The notes under the pieces are model-generated. The model saw only the letters and a program-made list of their open reading frames with translations. It had not been told where the DNA came from and searched no databases. A DNA stretch of 64,000 nt, taken from the NCBI RefSeq assembly GCF_964204645.1, contig NC_134029.1, forward strand, positions 3,915,001 through 3,979,000, in the 5' to 3' direction. The position numbers were made by a program, and so were the translations under genes. Source of the stretch: Tubulanus polymorphus (Eukaryota; Nemertea; Palaeonemertea; Tubulaniformes; Tubulanidae). Below, piece after piece: positions 36,701 to 47,880 of the stretch (position 1 is the first letter of the stretch; the number at the start of each line of letters is the position of its first letter).

Positions 36701-37026
36701 CGAGTTCACTATAAAGAGGTTCCGCTGTACCACGCAAGTCGGTACTTGCCTCATTGAAAGTGTTTATTGCCTGGGCTATTTAAAAGTCCGACAAGCTCTC
36801 CGACATGGATTCAGATGGAGACTTTTACTCTATTAAAATCTTTTTGGATACATATCTTGATTTAAGGTCAATTTCATAATTTGTACTGTTATGGTATGTT
36901 TTTCAGGGCACGCCATATTTTCTCGAGGATGCCAAATCGGCAATATCACAGAATGATGCATTGATGTGGAGTAAAGTGAATCCCTTCTCTCCGCTCTGTT
37001 CTGGAATGAGATTAAATCCATTCTAG
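24730..37026 (+). CDS. WDR17: WDR17, WD-repeat protein 17, 27 coding exons with two alternative first exons
   Basis: First exon a 24730-24775 or b 25725-25788, then 26731-26888, 27329-27737, 28126-28377, 29024-29289, 29645-29758, 29947-30093, 30171-30253, 30353-30439, 30585-30673, 30751-30826, 31219-31421, 31775-31924, 32023-32153, 32315-32434, 32793-32948, 33107-33171, 33285-33521, 33824-33923, 34016-34158, 34309-34329, 35245-35498, 35574-35676, 35755-35856, 36128-36229, 36321-36498 and 36907-37026. Length is 1303 or 1309 residues, in phase. Hallmarks: GLLAAGCQPWNGDVCAASGD, SEHKKTIIGISWNPHN, then WD units such as GHIETIFDCKFKP...GTIKVW, HTAKVFNVKWSPLREGILC, GHTAPVRGLLWNTEIPYLLI and CSRDSTVRLWSL (propellers to about residue 700). 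A helical C-terminal half follows, ending WSKVNPFSPL...RLNPF. The molecular role is unknown; the mammalian gene is expressed in retina and testis. Confidence 0.95.
25725..25788 (+). CDS. WDR17: Alternative first coding exon b of WDR17
   Basis: ATG plus 21 codons and one base (MGSAATTYVGNVDDGFDYCQ, then P) ends at GTAATG. It joins in phase 1 to exon 2, giving ...CQPVSDDCSV. A start MGSAA could be N-myristoylated after Met removal (Gly2, Ala/Ser around position 6 being permissive). That is inference only. Confidence 0.55.
25831..25966 (+). repeat. Tandem repeat of a 32-bp unit in WDR17 intron 1
   Basis: Four units of ctgaagatgtctagtaacct plus a 12-base tail ending in tttaagc lie at 25831, 25863, 25895 and 25935. 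The third carries an internal 8-bp duplication (40 bp). The array lies only about 40 bp after the donor of first exon b. Confidence 0.9.
26985..27115. repeat. Dispersed gtggccac/cagggaa repeat copy
   Basis: The copy begins agggtggccacttacttg and continues with repeated aaaatcagggaaaagtcagg-like phrases. Related copies lie in other introns at about 29364-29440, 33541-33735, 38310-38515, 51345-51600, 54540-54710, 56640-56750 and 57155-57400. It makes spurious Lys/Ser-rich frames. It looks like an abundant, degenerate interspersed family. Confidence 0.6.
27162..27225. mobile_element. Half of a MITE (tacagtggacctc family) in WDR17 intron 2
   Basis: tacagtggatcctcatcaca...ggggaccggaaaatc resembles the left half of the complete element at 36545-36729. 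The opposite terminal repeat is not evident, so this copy is probably truncated. Confidence 0.45.
27945..28004 (+). repeat. 60-bp interspersed repeat, copy 1
   Basis: It contains ccgaagaagaccaaactggt followed by gccaagtctggtggcattga and tagaatatt. The same 60 bp recurs at 32981-33040 with a few differences, also inside a WDR17 intron and in the same orientation. Confidence 0.8.
32981..33040 (+). repeat. 60-bp interspersed repeat, copy 2
   Basis: Nearly identical to 27945-28004, while the surrounding sequence differs. This points to two independent insertions of a short element or a transposed piece, not duplication of exons. Confidence 0.8.
35898..36010. mobile_element. Palindromic MITE-like element, copy 1 (WDR17 intron)
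   Basis: The ends are inverted: ctggacccagttccactgtt and aactgtggaaccgggacctg. Inside are inverted gagtta/taactc blocks and the loop ttaaaacattgaaaatgaac. A second copy lies at 52811-52925 in NUP98. Confidence 0.65.
36545..36729. mobile_element. Palindromic MITE (tacag...ctgta) in the last WDR17 intron
   Basis: The left end tacagttgtacctcattaca is the inverted match of the right end ctataaagaggttccgctgta. At 185 bp with TA termini, this is typical of Tc1/mariner-derived MITEs. Confidence 0.55.
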
Positions 37027-37540
37027 CCGCGTGTCCACTAGCTCAGTCTGTCAGACGTCATTAAAGGAACTTTTGTTTGAGTGAATTGCGCATTCCAAGC
37101 GGTAGAGTTTTCCATTTTACCTAGTAGTGTACCAGAATTCCAGAGTGTGATGAACACGAGATGATACCGTAGCGTTGCCTCGTGGTGTTAGTATGTTGTC
37201 TAGAGAAACCACAATTTTTTTCTAACTTAGTCTTATGAAAAATGTATGATTTTATATACATTTCAAACCAAAGTAACTCTTGTGAATTTTAGTTTCCCAG
37301 TGTTCTGGGTAAATGAAAACCAAACCTCAAAATCCTGAAAATACTAACAACAGACTTTCTTGCACTTGCAATCAAAACCAGTTGTGTATTTTATCATTAT
37401 TTGTACAGCTGAACAGAGTTTTGAGTTGTTTTTGTCTTTTTTTAATTGAGAGAGAATTATGTCTAACCACCGTCCAGCTATACATCGGTTATACCATCAA
37501 ATACTCATTTGATTCATAGTAATAAAAGCTGATGTATGTT
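37027..37540 (+). other. 3' UTR of WDR17
   Basis: The UTR follows TAG at 37024-37026. AATAAA at 37521-37526 is the most likely poly(A) signal. The next gene, SPATA4, is on the opposite strand, with its own signal (tttatt) near 37905, so the two transcripts end about 350 bp apart. Confidence 0.6.
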
Positions 37541-38095
37541 GCTATCATTCTGTTATTATTATGTTTATATGTGTATGTTAAGAATATCAAGAATAGACAT
37601 TTACACCAAATTCTTCAGATTACTTGTTATTTCTCTGGTTCAAGTTCTGAAGTCTTATTATATCAGAGAAGAATTCGTCTTGAAGATTCGAACCACTGGT
37701 CACACTCGTAAGGAAATCACTTCTACGTGGACATATAGATAGGACTTCTACATAGGATTGCTCCACCAAGCTAGCCAGATCCGAGTTGAAAGGTTTGGGT
37801 ATCTATCGAAGGCAGGCTTGTATTCTTCCTTCCCTGCCAAGTGGCTTTGGTTTTTACAAAGAAAAAACTTCGAGAACTGAATTTCTAAATATATATACAA
37901 GTATATTTATTGAAATTGAATTAAGATCTAACAAGAGTCTTTAATACAATAAAGGATTTGATGTGGTCACAGTAAACGTCCTCATACAGTACACAATATA
38001 AAACACTCATCGGATGGACTAATGGACGGACAGTAATCAAATGAGGAATGAAACTATTCTCATCTTCATTTGTGATAAGAAATTCTGTTGATTAC

Positions 38096-40237
38096 TCAGT
38101 GTTGAATGACCATTGGTTTGACTGCATTGTCGTATCCTAACTGTTGAACATGTATTTCTTGATATTGAGGTGTGGCCGCAGCCTGGTGCATCGGAGAGCC
38201 ACCTGAAATACAAGTGGGACCTCATTAGAATTCATTAGGAAATAACATCATGTGAATGAAAGTTAATTGATGAAATGTCTCGCGCTAAATGTCTTGAAAT
38301 CATTCAGGGTGAACACTTTAATTCGATTTTTCCTGACATGCACATTTTTTCCCTGACTGATCTGCTCAATAAACAGTCAAATATGTAAGACATACCCCAG
38401 TAGACAGAAACTGCTTGATTTTATAAGTGATCTAGCAATCTCAGTAAATTTTCCTGACTATTCCCTGATTTTTAGTTTTTTTTTTACAAAATAGCCTGAC
38501 TTCTCTGATTTCTAGGTAGGTGGCATGAAAACTGATAGTGAATATTATTTTGTGTACCTTTAGTCGGGGATCTGGCAGTACTGATCATCGTGCTCTCATT
38601 TTCATATGTCGGTGGATTTTGAGATGGGATTCGTTCGCTCAATTCTCCGAGCGTCGGGCGGATGTTAAACCGGTCAGGATTCTCCATACGTTCAACTCGA
38701 CGATGTTCTATATGATCGTTAATTATATCTTGTGCCTGCAAAGAGATATCAATGATAAATAGAAGATCGAAAATCCATGAAAGCGATTACAAAACAAGTC
38801 TTAAATTCTAATGATTGTGAAGAGTTTAGTGACACAAATGTTTTCAGGATTGACACACCCGTTATTATCATAACCCCAAATCAGGTGAGTTTCTACTAAA
38901 TTGTGTATTTTAAACATTTAAAAACTTAACTATACATGTCAATCAAATGAAAAAAACTACTGATATAAAGATACACTAAGAGTTATAGAATTCCAAATGC
39001 TTCCTAGCTAATTGATACAAGGGGCAGACTGACAGGAGCACAATGAAAAGAGAGGCAAAGCCAAAACTGGAGGTCTGGAAAATTTCAAAATTTAAGGAAA
39101 TTCTAACTTATTTTCCAGGCACATAAGTGCCAGAAATCTTAAAGAATAATTTCCATTTGTTTTCGAAAGGGCACAGGAGAATAGCAACCCTATCATTACC
39201 AGCAACTTACTTTCATTTGATTAGTGATGATGTTTTTATCAGCGAGTATTTCTGTAACGCGCAGGTTATTTTTAATCGCTTGTGAAGCTGTCGATCTCGC
39301 GTGCATCGGTATTCGTATCTGATAGGCACTGTCTGTGAAATCCACTTCAAACTCAGAAGCCATTTTCTTCACCCTAATTTCAGTAAATACAAAGGCAGAA
39401 GAAATCTGTTAGGCCTAACATTTTTTACATAAGTCAACAGTCATTAAATGAAAATCAGTTGTCAAGAGTCAAACTAAACAACAATCAAATATGGCCGGTA
39501 GATTGATATCAATCTTAGTATTTCAGAGTTAATGAACAAAACCCAATCAAAATGAATTATTTCTATTTCCTTCAACACTTCAATCTATCTTTATTTGTGT
39601 TAACTATCACTTGAAATAAATTCTAGACTCATTTTTCTCAAAGCTGCAGCTTGGTGCAATTAGTTTGAAATCTACGTTTGAATTGGAGTTCAAACTTACG
39701 GTCGATTCGTAAGAATCTCATAGATTCTATCGCACAGAAGTTGAGCTGCTCCTTCTTTACAATGGATCGTACCTTCCACGAAATCTTCCGGTATTTCTAA
39801 CTTGTGTTTCTTGATAAACTAAGTAATGAAGATATTTCAATCAAATAGCGAAATTGTAGAATAACGATTTGTCATCGAGAAATACACATTTTTTTCTTAA
39901 GAAACATACATTTTTTAGTAATGCCCAGTTACGCTGTTTCGAATCCAGAGACGTGCCATTATTATATGAATGCATAGTTATCTCAAGAGGAAAATACCAC
40001 GAAAATATTTCAGCTACCAAAAAACCATTTGTTAGATCCCTGAAAATTAAATTAATGATTTTTAATTTTGTTGTAATTATTTTTTTTTTGTTGATAAGAA
40101 AATTCGAAATTTTATTTTTAAGCCATTTTGCTCACATGATTCAAAAAATATTTTACTCACCATTTCGGAGTCTTAACTTGCCAAGTTAAATCTAAACTTT
40201 GTAACCAACGAATTACTTCTCTACTGAGGCCTGCCAT
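38096..40237 (-). CDS. SPATA4: SPATA4 (spermatogenesis-associated protein 4), 6 exons
   Basis: Exons: 40161-40237, 39910-40039, 39700-39818, 39211-39373, 38558-38735 and 38096-38202; 257 residues in phase. It starts MAGLSREVIRWLQSLDLTWQ and continues with TNGFLVAEIFSWYFP, SYNNGTSLDSKQRNWALL and EDFVEGTIHCKEGAAQLL. This is the calponin-homology-like/CLAMP domain found in SPATA4 and SPEF1 (about residues 1-110). Then come FEVDFTDSAYQIRIPMHARS and FNIRPTLGELSERIPSQNPP, both typical of SPATA4. Relatives are testis-rich and microtubule- or axoneme-related proteins. The gene is tail to tail with WDR17, as in vertebrates. Its start is near an aatatggccg motif. Confidence 0.93.
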
Positions 40238-41672
40238 TGCGTCTAGAATTTCCTATTGAAGAGTTCTGAAGTTCAGGAAGTTTACACGACGGCCATATTG
40301 TTTATTGACAACCGACAGGTCTCTAAAACATCAATGATTTTCAGACTAATAAAACTCCACTCTTTCCACTTACATTGAACAGAATTTATATATTAAACAA
40401 TACATAAATGGATATAGCTAGACTTATCTATTCTAGGTTTTGAAAAGGTTAGTGTCGAAAAGTTCGAAAATTTATTGATACTGTTTCGACCTGTATTTAC
40501 AGGTGGCAGCACCTCTTGGTCCACCAGTTCGTGCGGGCTGAACAGCTGAACAATCCGGAAGGCAAGCGAATGTTTTAAACATTTATGATGATAAAACGAT
40601 AAGATAAACGCATAATATTTGTTTTTAGAAGTGAGTGAGTTTTGAGTTATCTATTTGAGATATTGTTTGAAAATTTTAGCTCGTGTCACGTGAACTTATG
40701 AGTTTTGAGAAAGCGGATGATTTAGCGGCAGTTTAGTCTGTGTTTAATCCATAATCATAGTCGATATACAACAGACAGACTGGGTCAGCTTATATTTTTT
40801 TGTGTTCCGTCATGATTCATGGATTGAGGTCTGTGGAACTGATAGAGGATATGTTTGTTATGTAGTAAAGAAGACTTACTTTTTAGTAAGTTCTCAGGGA
40901 ATGTGGGAGGCCCGGCCATCATTTAAACACTTTTTTCGGCATTGGGCTTTCAGTTTCATTTTATTTTTAAGATTTTTGGCTAATCATTTAAGATTTTTGG
41001 GATTTGTGTCACTTGTATCATAGTGCATTTGAAATGGAATTATTGTTATAGCCATTTCTTATATATGCCTGTTTGTCAATGATTTTCAATGTCTCAATTC
41101 GACTACAACCTTCTACTCTCAAACATAGGCCCCTCATGATTTTCGCAGCGGTAGGCTTATAATGATTGGGCAGGGCATAGATGAAAATAGCTGATATACC
41201 TCGTCGATGGTCATTTTAAGAATTATGAATAGAATTTGAAATATTTTCTGTGGAAACTCGTGAAAATATATTAGACTATAGGTTTTTTTTGTTGTAAAAA
41301 CATTTTATTATAAGACCCTTTTTCAAAAAGCACCATTGCTAGGAAATAATGTGGCCTACCTTTTTCAGGCTCACTCTGTGGCACTAGAGATTATACGCCC
41401 GTAGTCTGTCTTATCTTCTTATCGCTTTTAAAAATAGGACAGAACAATGCTTATCAAATACTAATCGATAAAATGAAAATAGTTGAAAGTACAAATATAA
41501 ATTGTTCAATACACGCCAGGTATCTGAAATGAACTGTGCAGGTATATCTAGGACAGGTTTGATAGTGTTCATTTGGGGTGTATACGGAACTGTCATTGAC
41601 GCCGGTTGGTTAAAAATCAAATATTAGTCTCGGGTCTTTGTCGGATTATCCGATTAGTGCCGGTAGTAAGCT
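40238..41672. promoter_or_regulatory. Divergent region between SPATA4 and the SLC36-like gene
   Basis: The genes point away from each other, so both promoters should lie here. Near SPATA4 a YY1-like aatatggccg occurs (minus strand, about 40285-40300). No long frame fits a gene; the one at 40802-41023 has no splice or homology support. Confidence 0.4.
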
Positions 41673-44600
41673 ATGGCTGAGCCTGATTTTGACGACAAGT
41701 CAAACGTGTTGACTAAATCTTTCCAGAAAAAGTCTGCATTCAAGCTTAAGTAAGTGTAAAATACTAATTAGGGTCTAACTGGATTTTTTTTCATCGAGGC
41801 ATTGTAAGACCGTGAAAAATTCCTCAATTTAATCTTTCGGAATTTATCTAAACAGTTACCGTTTATTTAAGTATATCTGTGATTATGCATTGTCTGACAA
41901 GTTCATCTTCAGTTTTAGGATTTATTTGCCGATTGTAATCGGACGTTGCATGAGTTTCAATCTCTGGGTTCTGCCAAATCAATCATTCAAAAATGTACAT
42001 ATATTATATACCTACGGTATATATTTCAGATTATTTAATTTTGGCAAAAAAAAAGATTCGAGCGACACCGAAAAAATGGATGACCCTGTTCCAGATGTGT
42101 CAATCCAAACAACAGGTATGTAACAGATCAAATTGATCAGAAAAAAGCCATTTTTTGCACTGATATTTTTATAAGGATACCAGGTCAATAAACTATCGAT
42201 TAAACATCTGTCTGGAAATCATATTTGAACATTACCAATATTGCATTGCTTTCAATACAGCACCTGCAATCAATCGGCAATAAATGTGTACTGAATATAT
42301 ATGTGTATGGATATACGCTGGTACAAATGTACTCTAGATATATAGATTTGATAATAGATGTAATTGCAAAATCTAATTCTAGAATTTCTATGAAATACGA
42401 TGAATTAATAGATAATTTGTGATTAGTTTCGGTTGTTGAAGTCTCTCGACTGTTATGGATGCTATACGTATGTTACGCTTTACGCTGACAGGCTCGGTGA
42501 ATTATGAAGAACTGGGCGGTCAGGGTGATGACGATGAATATTACGACGAAACGAAATCAACCGATGAAACTGAAGAGGAAGATGAAGAGGAAGTGGAACA
42601 TAAAACGACGTAAGTTTTTACGCAAAGCTATTATGCCATACTGCCAGACCATACACAGTTTGCTTTTTTCATACATACCTGATCTCTCCACTTCATGTAC
42701 TTCCATAAGCAGTCTATTAATTGGTGGCCGGGCTTTTTTCCAACTGTGCCCCTAGATTTTGGAACAAGCTTCCAAGCAATCCCATCCATTGATGAATTCA
42801 GGAAGCATCTGTTTCCTTTTAAAGGAAGCTTTTTATCTTTAGTAAAGCCCTCTGAGATTTAGAGCTATATAAGCCACATCATTATTACATATATTATTAA
42901 CTTGGTTCTTTAGGTGTCAGTTTCACAAATTTCTGGCAAAATTACTAGTATTAGATATTTTGACGGCAAAATCTTGCCCTTTGAATAAAGTGCCTTTGAA
43001 TAAATGGGTAGTAGTATTGAAAAATTCAATTCTGAACCCGACGCGGCATAGATTTTGATTGCCAGTAATTTGTTGTTGTTTTTCCTAAATTAGGAATATT
43101 CAAACCATGATGCACATGTTGAAAGGTAATATCGGTACGGGTATGCTCGCGATGCATAACGCCGTTATGAACGCTGGACTAGTGGTACGTAGGCCTATAA
43201 AGTAGATTCATTCAATGAAAAACTGATCAAGAACTTCCTGAGAGATGAGAAATTATGATTGTATTTTCAGGTAGGGTCTGTTGGCATCCTGGTCGTAGGA
43301 TTCATAGCAACTCACTGTATGCATATACTATTAAACTGCTCTAGGGTTCTAGCTAGAAGGTATGTATCTAGAGAACATTTGTCTAAGGCCGCATTTGCGT
43401 TGCCAAGTTGAGAAGCCTCGAGTTCAGAGGTCAGTTGCAGTAATGGCTTAGATTTAAGACCTGTCTGACATCGCCTTGGTTTTTTAGCCAATCTAATAAT
43501 TTAACACCACTTTTGATAACACCACTTTTGAACCTTAATCTCGATTGTGCAATTGGGCCCAGCTTCTTCCAAAAATGTTTCCCTCGACATTTTGTTGTTG
43601 TTTGCATTTCAGGACTGAAGCTCAAAATTTTGATTATACTATGACAATGTATACAGCATTTTCCACCGGGCCTCAGCCACTTCGAAGAATAGCCGTATTT
43701 ATGAGGTATATATTCATATTTTCCACACTCTGTTTATCGTCGGCGAAAGTACCTTCATTTCGATGTCACAGTAAATTTCTTTTCTTCTAGATATAGTGTA
43801 AATATGTTCTTGAACATTACGCAGATCGGATTCTGTTGTGTATATGTACTATTTATAGCCGAAAATGTGAGATTAGTAAGTATTGCTATAGTATTCCAAA
43901 AGCGATTTCATTCATACCCTAAAAATATGCTGAGAATCAGATCCTTCCATGTCCATTTTCAACGAAATTACTATTCTAAAGAAATGACATTGTAATCAGT
44001 TCTGTTTAGGTGGTCTAAATGTACATGCATATCCCCTTTGGCGTAATGATTTCAATTTGTTCATGCATACCTCTTCTCTGTTGTTTCAGTTTGTTGAACA
44101 CTTTCAACCAGCTCATGATCCACCCGTACAAGTTTACATGCTCGCTTTATTGGTGTTTCTCATTCCGTATTCGTTCGTTCGAAATCTGAAGCATTTAGCG
44201 CCGTTTTCGACGTTCGCTAATTTGTTAACTGTCACCGGATTAGTCGTGATATTCATCTACTGCGTCCAGGATCTTCCACCGGTTGCCGATAGAGAACTTG
44301 TGGCTTCATTAGAAAAAATTCCTCTATTCTTCGGAACGGTCGTCTTCTCTTTCGAAGGCATAAGTCTTGTAAGTATTTTGAATTTTCACAGACTTATCAC
44401 TAACTCAGGCCACTAATTTTTCCAGCCCCAGTTTGTTTGTATTTTATTGTCTAAAGCGAGGTTTACTGAATATTGTTAAACATCGTTGGGATAAAATGAT
44501 TTATTGGATGTGAAATACGTGTGCTTAGAATTTAATTTTAAATTTCTACTTAGAATAAGACAATTTGAATACTGTCAAATACGGCGCCAATGAAAGTAAT

Positions 44601-46101
44601 GTAAGAAAAGGATCTTGATCAGTAAAAGCCAGATTTTGATATATGATTATTTATCATGTTAAGATTTCTTATAAACCATTTGGATTTATCAGTCCAAAAT
44701 AATCTGAATTATGTGAACTCTGTTATTTCATACTTCTTCTGATGCCCTGAATTTGGTTCCACTACTGTATCACTCAATCCTCTTCATTTCAACCAGTATC
44801 TGTCATATCCGTCTGCAGGTTCTACCGATTGAAAATGAAATGAAAAATCCAGAAGATTTCGGTGGTAAAACCGGCGTTATGAACACTGCCATGTGCGTCG
44901 TTTCACTGTTGTATACTGCTTGCGGTTTTTATGGTTACATGAAATTCGGACCAAACTGTCTCGGAAGTTTGACACTAAACATGCCAACAGATTTCTGGTA
45001 AGTCAAAATAAATTAACCTACTACAATTAAAACCATGTGTAAGTCTGACCAGTTAGAAACTTGAAACTCGCAGTATTTAAAAAGCCATCATTAAATCCTA
45101 GCTGCAAGTTGGGAGACATGCTCGGATATCCCATCAGTTGTTGATACTGTATCATAAAATGGTGTGATACATGCTGAAGTCTAGGGCGATAGGTTGACTT
45201 GAGACATTTGCATGGTTCCTCACTGGTTATCTTTATTTCCTCTCTTATCTGAAATGCACACACACTCATGAATCGTTTTCTATTTCAGGCTGTACCTTTC
45301 AGTAAAGTTGATGTTTCCGATAGCGATATTTATCTCATATGGTCTCCAGTTTTATGTTCCCGTCAATATAATATGGCCGACATTCGAACAGTATCTTCGC
45401 ACGGATCGTCAGAAACTGATCGGGGAATATTGCTTCCGTGTTTTTTTGGTGCTATTTACATGTAAGTCATTCAACCACTTTGCATATAATGATCTGTCGG
45501 TTATTGCAAATTTAATATTTCATCCCACTTAAGAAAATTTTGATTAGTTCATTCTGGATACAGCGAACAATCAGTTGAAATGGACTAGGTTATTGGGTCC
45601 CCTGAAGTCCCCATCATCCAGGAGATGCCTCCTAAAACTGGAATCTGGACCAGCGAATTTGGTTTCATTTAGGAAAATAAAGCGAGTTAGAAATGGGATT
45701 TAGTCTACATTTTGTTGCATTAGTTCAAGATTTGTTTTCGAGTAAAGTGATAATTGGAATAGAAAGCATTTAAGTTAAGGCGTCTACTTAATTCCAAACG
45801 TGGTTTTTCTGTAAAAAAAATTCTGTTTTTTTCTCTGATTTCAGTTGGATTGGCAGCTGTTATCCCACATTTAGAATTGCTGATATCATTGATCGGAGCA
45901 GTCAGCAGTTCGGCTCTGGCTTTGATATTTCCGCCTATGTTGGAGATGATTACGTACTGGGACGAACGCGATACTGTAAAACATTACTGGTGGATGTTCG
46001 TCAAAGACTTATTCATAATCGTCTTCGGTTTGACGGGATTCGTTTCCGGCACGTTTGTTTCATTGAAAGAGATCGTGGAAGCTTTTCAGAATGGCACGTA
46101 G
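41673..46101 (+). CDS. SLC36-type proton-coupled amino-acid transporter, 11 exons
   Basis: Exons: 41673-41749, 42030-42115, 42492-42609, 43094-43184, 43271-43359, 43613-43705, 43791-43875, 44090-44368, 44819-44997, 45289-45461 and 45845-46101; 508 residues in phase. An acidic cytosolic N-terminus (about 90 residues, with DDDEYYDE and EEEDEEEVE) precedes a transporter core of about eleven membrane spans. Family signatures are MLKGNIGTGMLAMHNAVMNA at the first span, YSVNMFLNITQIGFCCVYVL, FFGTVVFSFEGISLVLPIEN and YGLQFYVPVNIIWP. SLC36 (PAT/pathetic) carriers move small neutral amino acids with protons across the plasma or lysosomal membrane and feed mTORC1 signalling. Which paralogue this is (A1-A4 or an invertebrate pathetic-type) cannot be decided by eye. 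Confidence 0.92.
42640..42845 (+). mobile_element. Relic of the 3' end of a non-LTR retrotransposon ORF
   Basis: With frame shifts, the sequence reads LSTSCTSISSLLIGGRAFF, then APRFWNKLPSNP, then IDEFRKHLFPFKGSF. This is the conserved C-terminal tail of LINE reverse-transcriptase proteins (pattern FS-x-APRLWN-x-LP ... F-x-x-LK-x-LF). The frame is broken and short, so it is a dead fragment in SLC36 intron 3. Confidence 0.5.
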
Positions 46102-47165
46102 CTTTTCTCGAAATGACGGCTGTGAGTTAAGTTAGCGCATGTCGACGAAATCCAACATGCCTGAGTTCGGGTTCGGTTTCACAAAAAGTTCATGAAGATA
46201 ATCTGGAATGATTATAGATTTTCTGGAAATGTTTATTATCAGATTAAAGTTTTGAACTTTTTCGTGGAACAGCCAGAGGAATGATCGAAATGTGAAGAAT
46301 AGAATCAAAACTGTGTTTTTTTTGTCTAATGTCATTGACATCCAGGGGGAACTAGAGTTGCTCGGTTAATCAATTGCTTATCATCTGCCGAGGAGTTAAA
46401 AGCTGATCACTGAGTCATTTATCCTATTGAGATTTATGATTTAGTCATCAAGCATGCCATAATTAAGGAGGTTCTAAGTCGAACTGAATGTGAAACTTAA
46501 GCTAAAAAGCGAAATCTTTATTGTGGGTACGAGAAATAAGGAATCATCAGACAATCCTTTTGTAAAACTATATGTTTGTTATGATCAAATCATTGATGGA
46601 TTTAATCTTAATGTTGGGGTGAAGTTACTGCGTGCAAAAAGAGAGAGTTCTTGGAAAAATCCAATTATTTTTATGTTTGTATGTACATGTATATAAGTGT
46701 GTTGAGGGAGGGGGTTAAATTTTTATTTGGTATGTGCAGTACTTTGCTGAACTAGTCATGAACACTGTCTTGATTGAAACAAATCGGAGCTTAATGAGAA
46801 AAAATGTCTTTCATATATAGAAATCCTTGATTATCTTTTCCCTGTAATGTTCTTTAATTTTAGAAATTTTAATTGAAAGTTTTTTATTTTTCGTATGAAA
46901 AACAACTTATTTTTACCCTGATGTCAAACTTACTGGATGCCATTAAGTTGTGCCAAGTATTTCCCATTACTACATTCACTGATGTCATGTGTAAATAATA
47001 AGAAAAGTTTTAAACTTGCTGGGCATTGGTGAAATTTGACTTTTGGTAGTCTACCTTATATGAAAACCAAGTAATGTACAGAATAAGGGATCAAAAAATG
47101 AAATTAAAGAATAACTGTAATGCTATTCAATTTTTCAATGAATTAGTGAATAAAAGAATTTTCTA
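46102..47165 (+). other. Probable 3' UTR of the SLC36-like gene
   Basis: Long AT-rich sequence after TAG with no gene. AATAAA at 47149-47154 is a plausible end; earlier cleavage cannot be excluded. Confidence 0.4.
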
Positions 47166-47880
47166 TGAATATCGGAATTGTTGGATGATTGATGGACTTG
47201 GATGCATTGATTTTCTGACACTTAGAATTGACAGCAATGGTTTATAACATGTCATGTCCGGTTCATGCCTGGACAACAGATTCCTGTCCATTCAGATTCC
47301 ACAGATTCGAACCCGGGACCCCCTCGTGCTTAATTCAGCATTTGGATGTATCAGTAATGATTACATTTAGAAAACTTGTTTATGGATATCAAGATGTTCA
47401 CTTTTTGTTAAAGTCAATCCTTCGACATAAATAAACGTGCATAGTACATTAGACATGCAATTAAATGGTATCTGTATTTGGGTGTAATGCTGAAATTTTC
47501 TGACCAGGTGCAGATCTCACTGGTTGTGACAGGACACATTCCCCTTTCAATTGACTTAAATAATGCATAAGTGTGAATAACTGTTGTGACGGAATATTTG
47601 GCCTGGAATCCTGTCCTTCGATTAACCTTTTAATCAGGCACAAGTGCGACTGGCACCTCACTGTTGCTTAGCACATATTTTGACTGGTATCATCCAATTA
47701 ACTTTAATTATGCACAAATGTGACATTATGTGAAAGCAGGCCTAAAGCGCCAGATATCCCTGTTGCGAGACCGAGTTACCTCCTAAGCAGATATCATTAA
47801 TTGGTAACCTCGTTGAGTGTGATACGTTCCTCTAAACAGAAAGAAAGATCCAAGAATGATCCAGTTCATTACAGCAAAGT
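47166..47880. other. Spacer between convergent SLC36-like and NUP98 genes
   Basis: It contains a B-box-like ggttcgaatct on the minus strand near 47306-47320 with no matching A box. It is perhaps a SINE fragment. No gene is supported. Confidence 0.35.

Noticed and set aside
40802-41023. 73-codon plus frame ahead of the SLC36-like gene
   Set aside because: No homology, no splice link to exon 1 at 41673, and hydrophobic bias typical of T-rich DNA.
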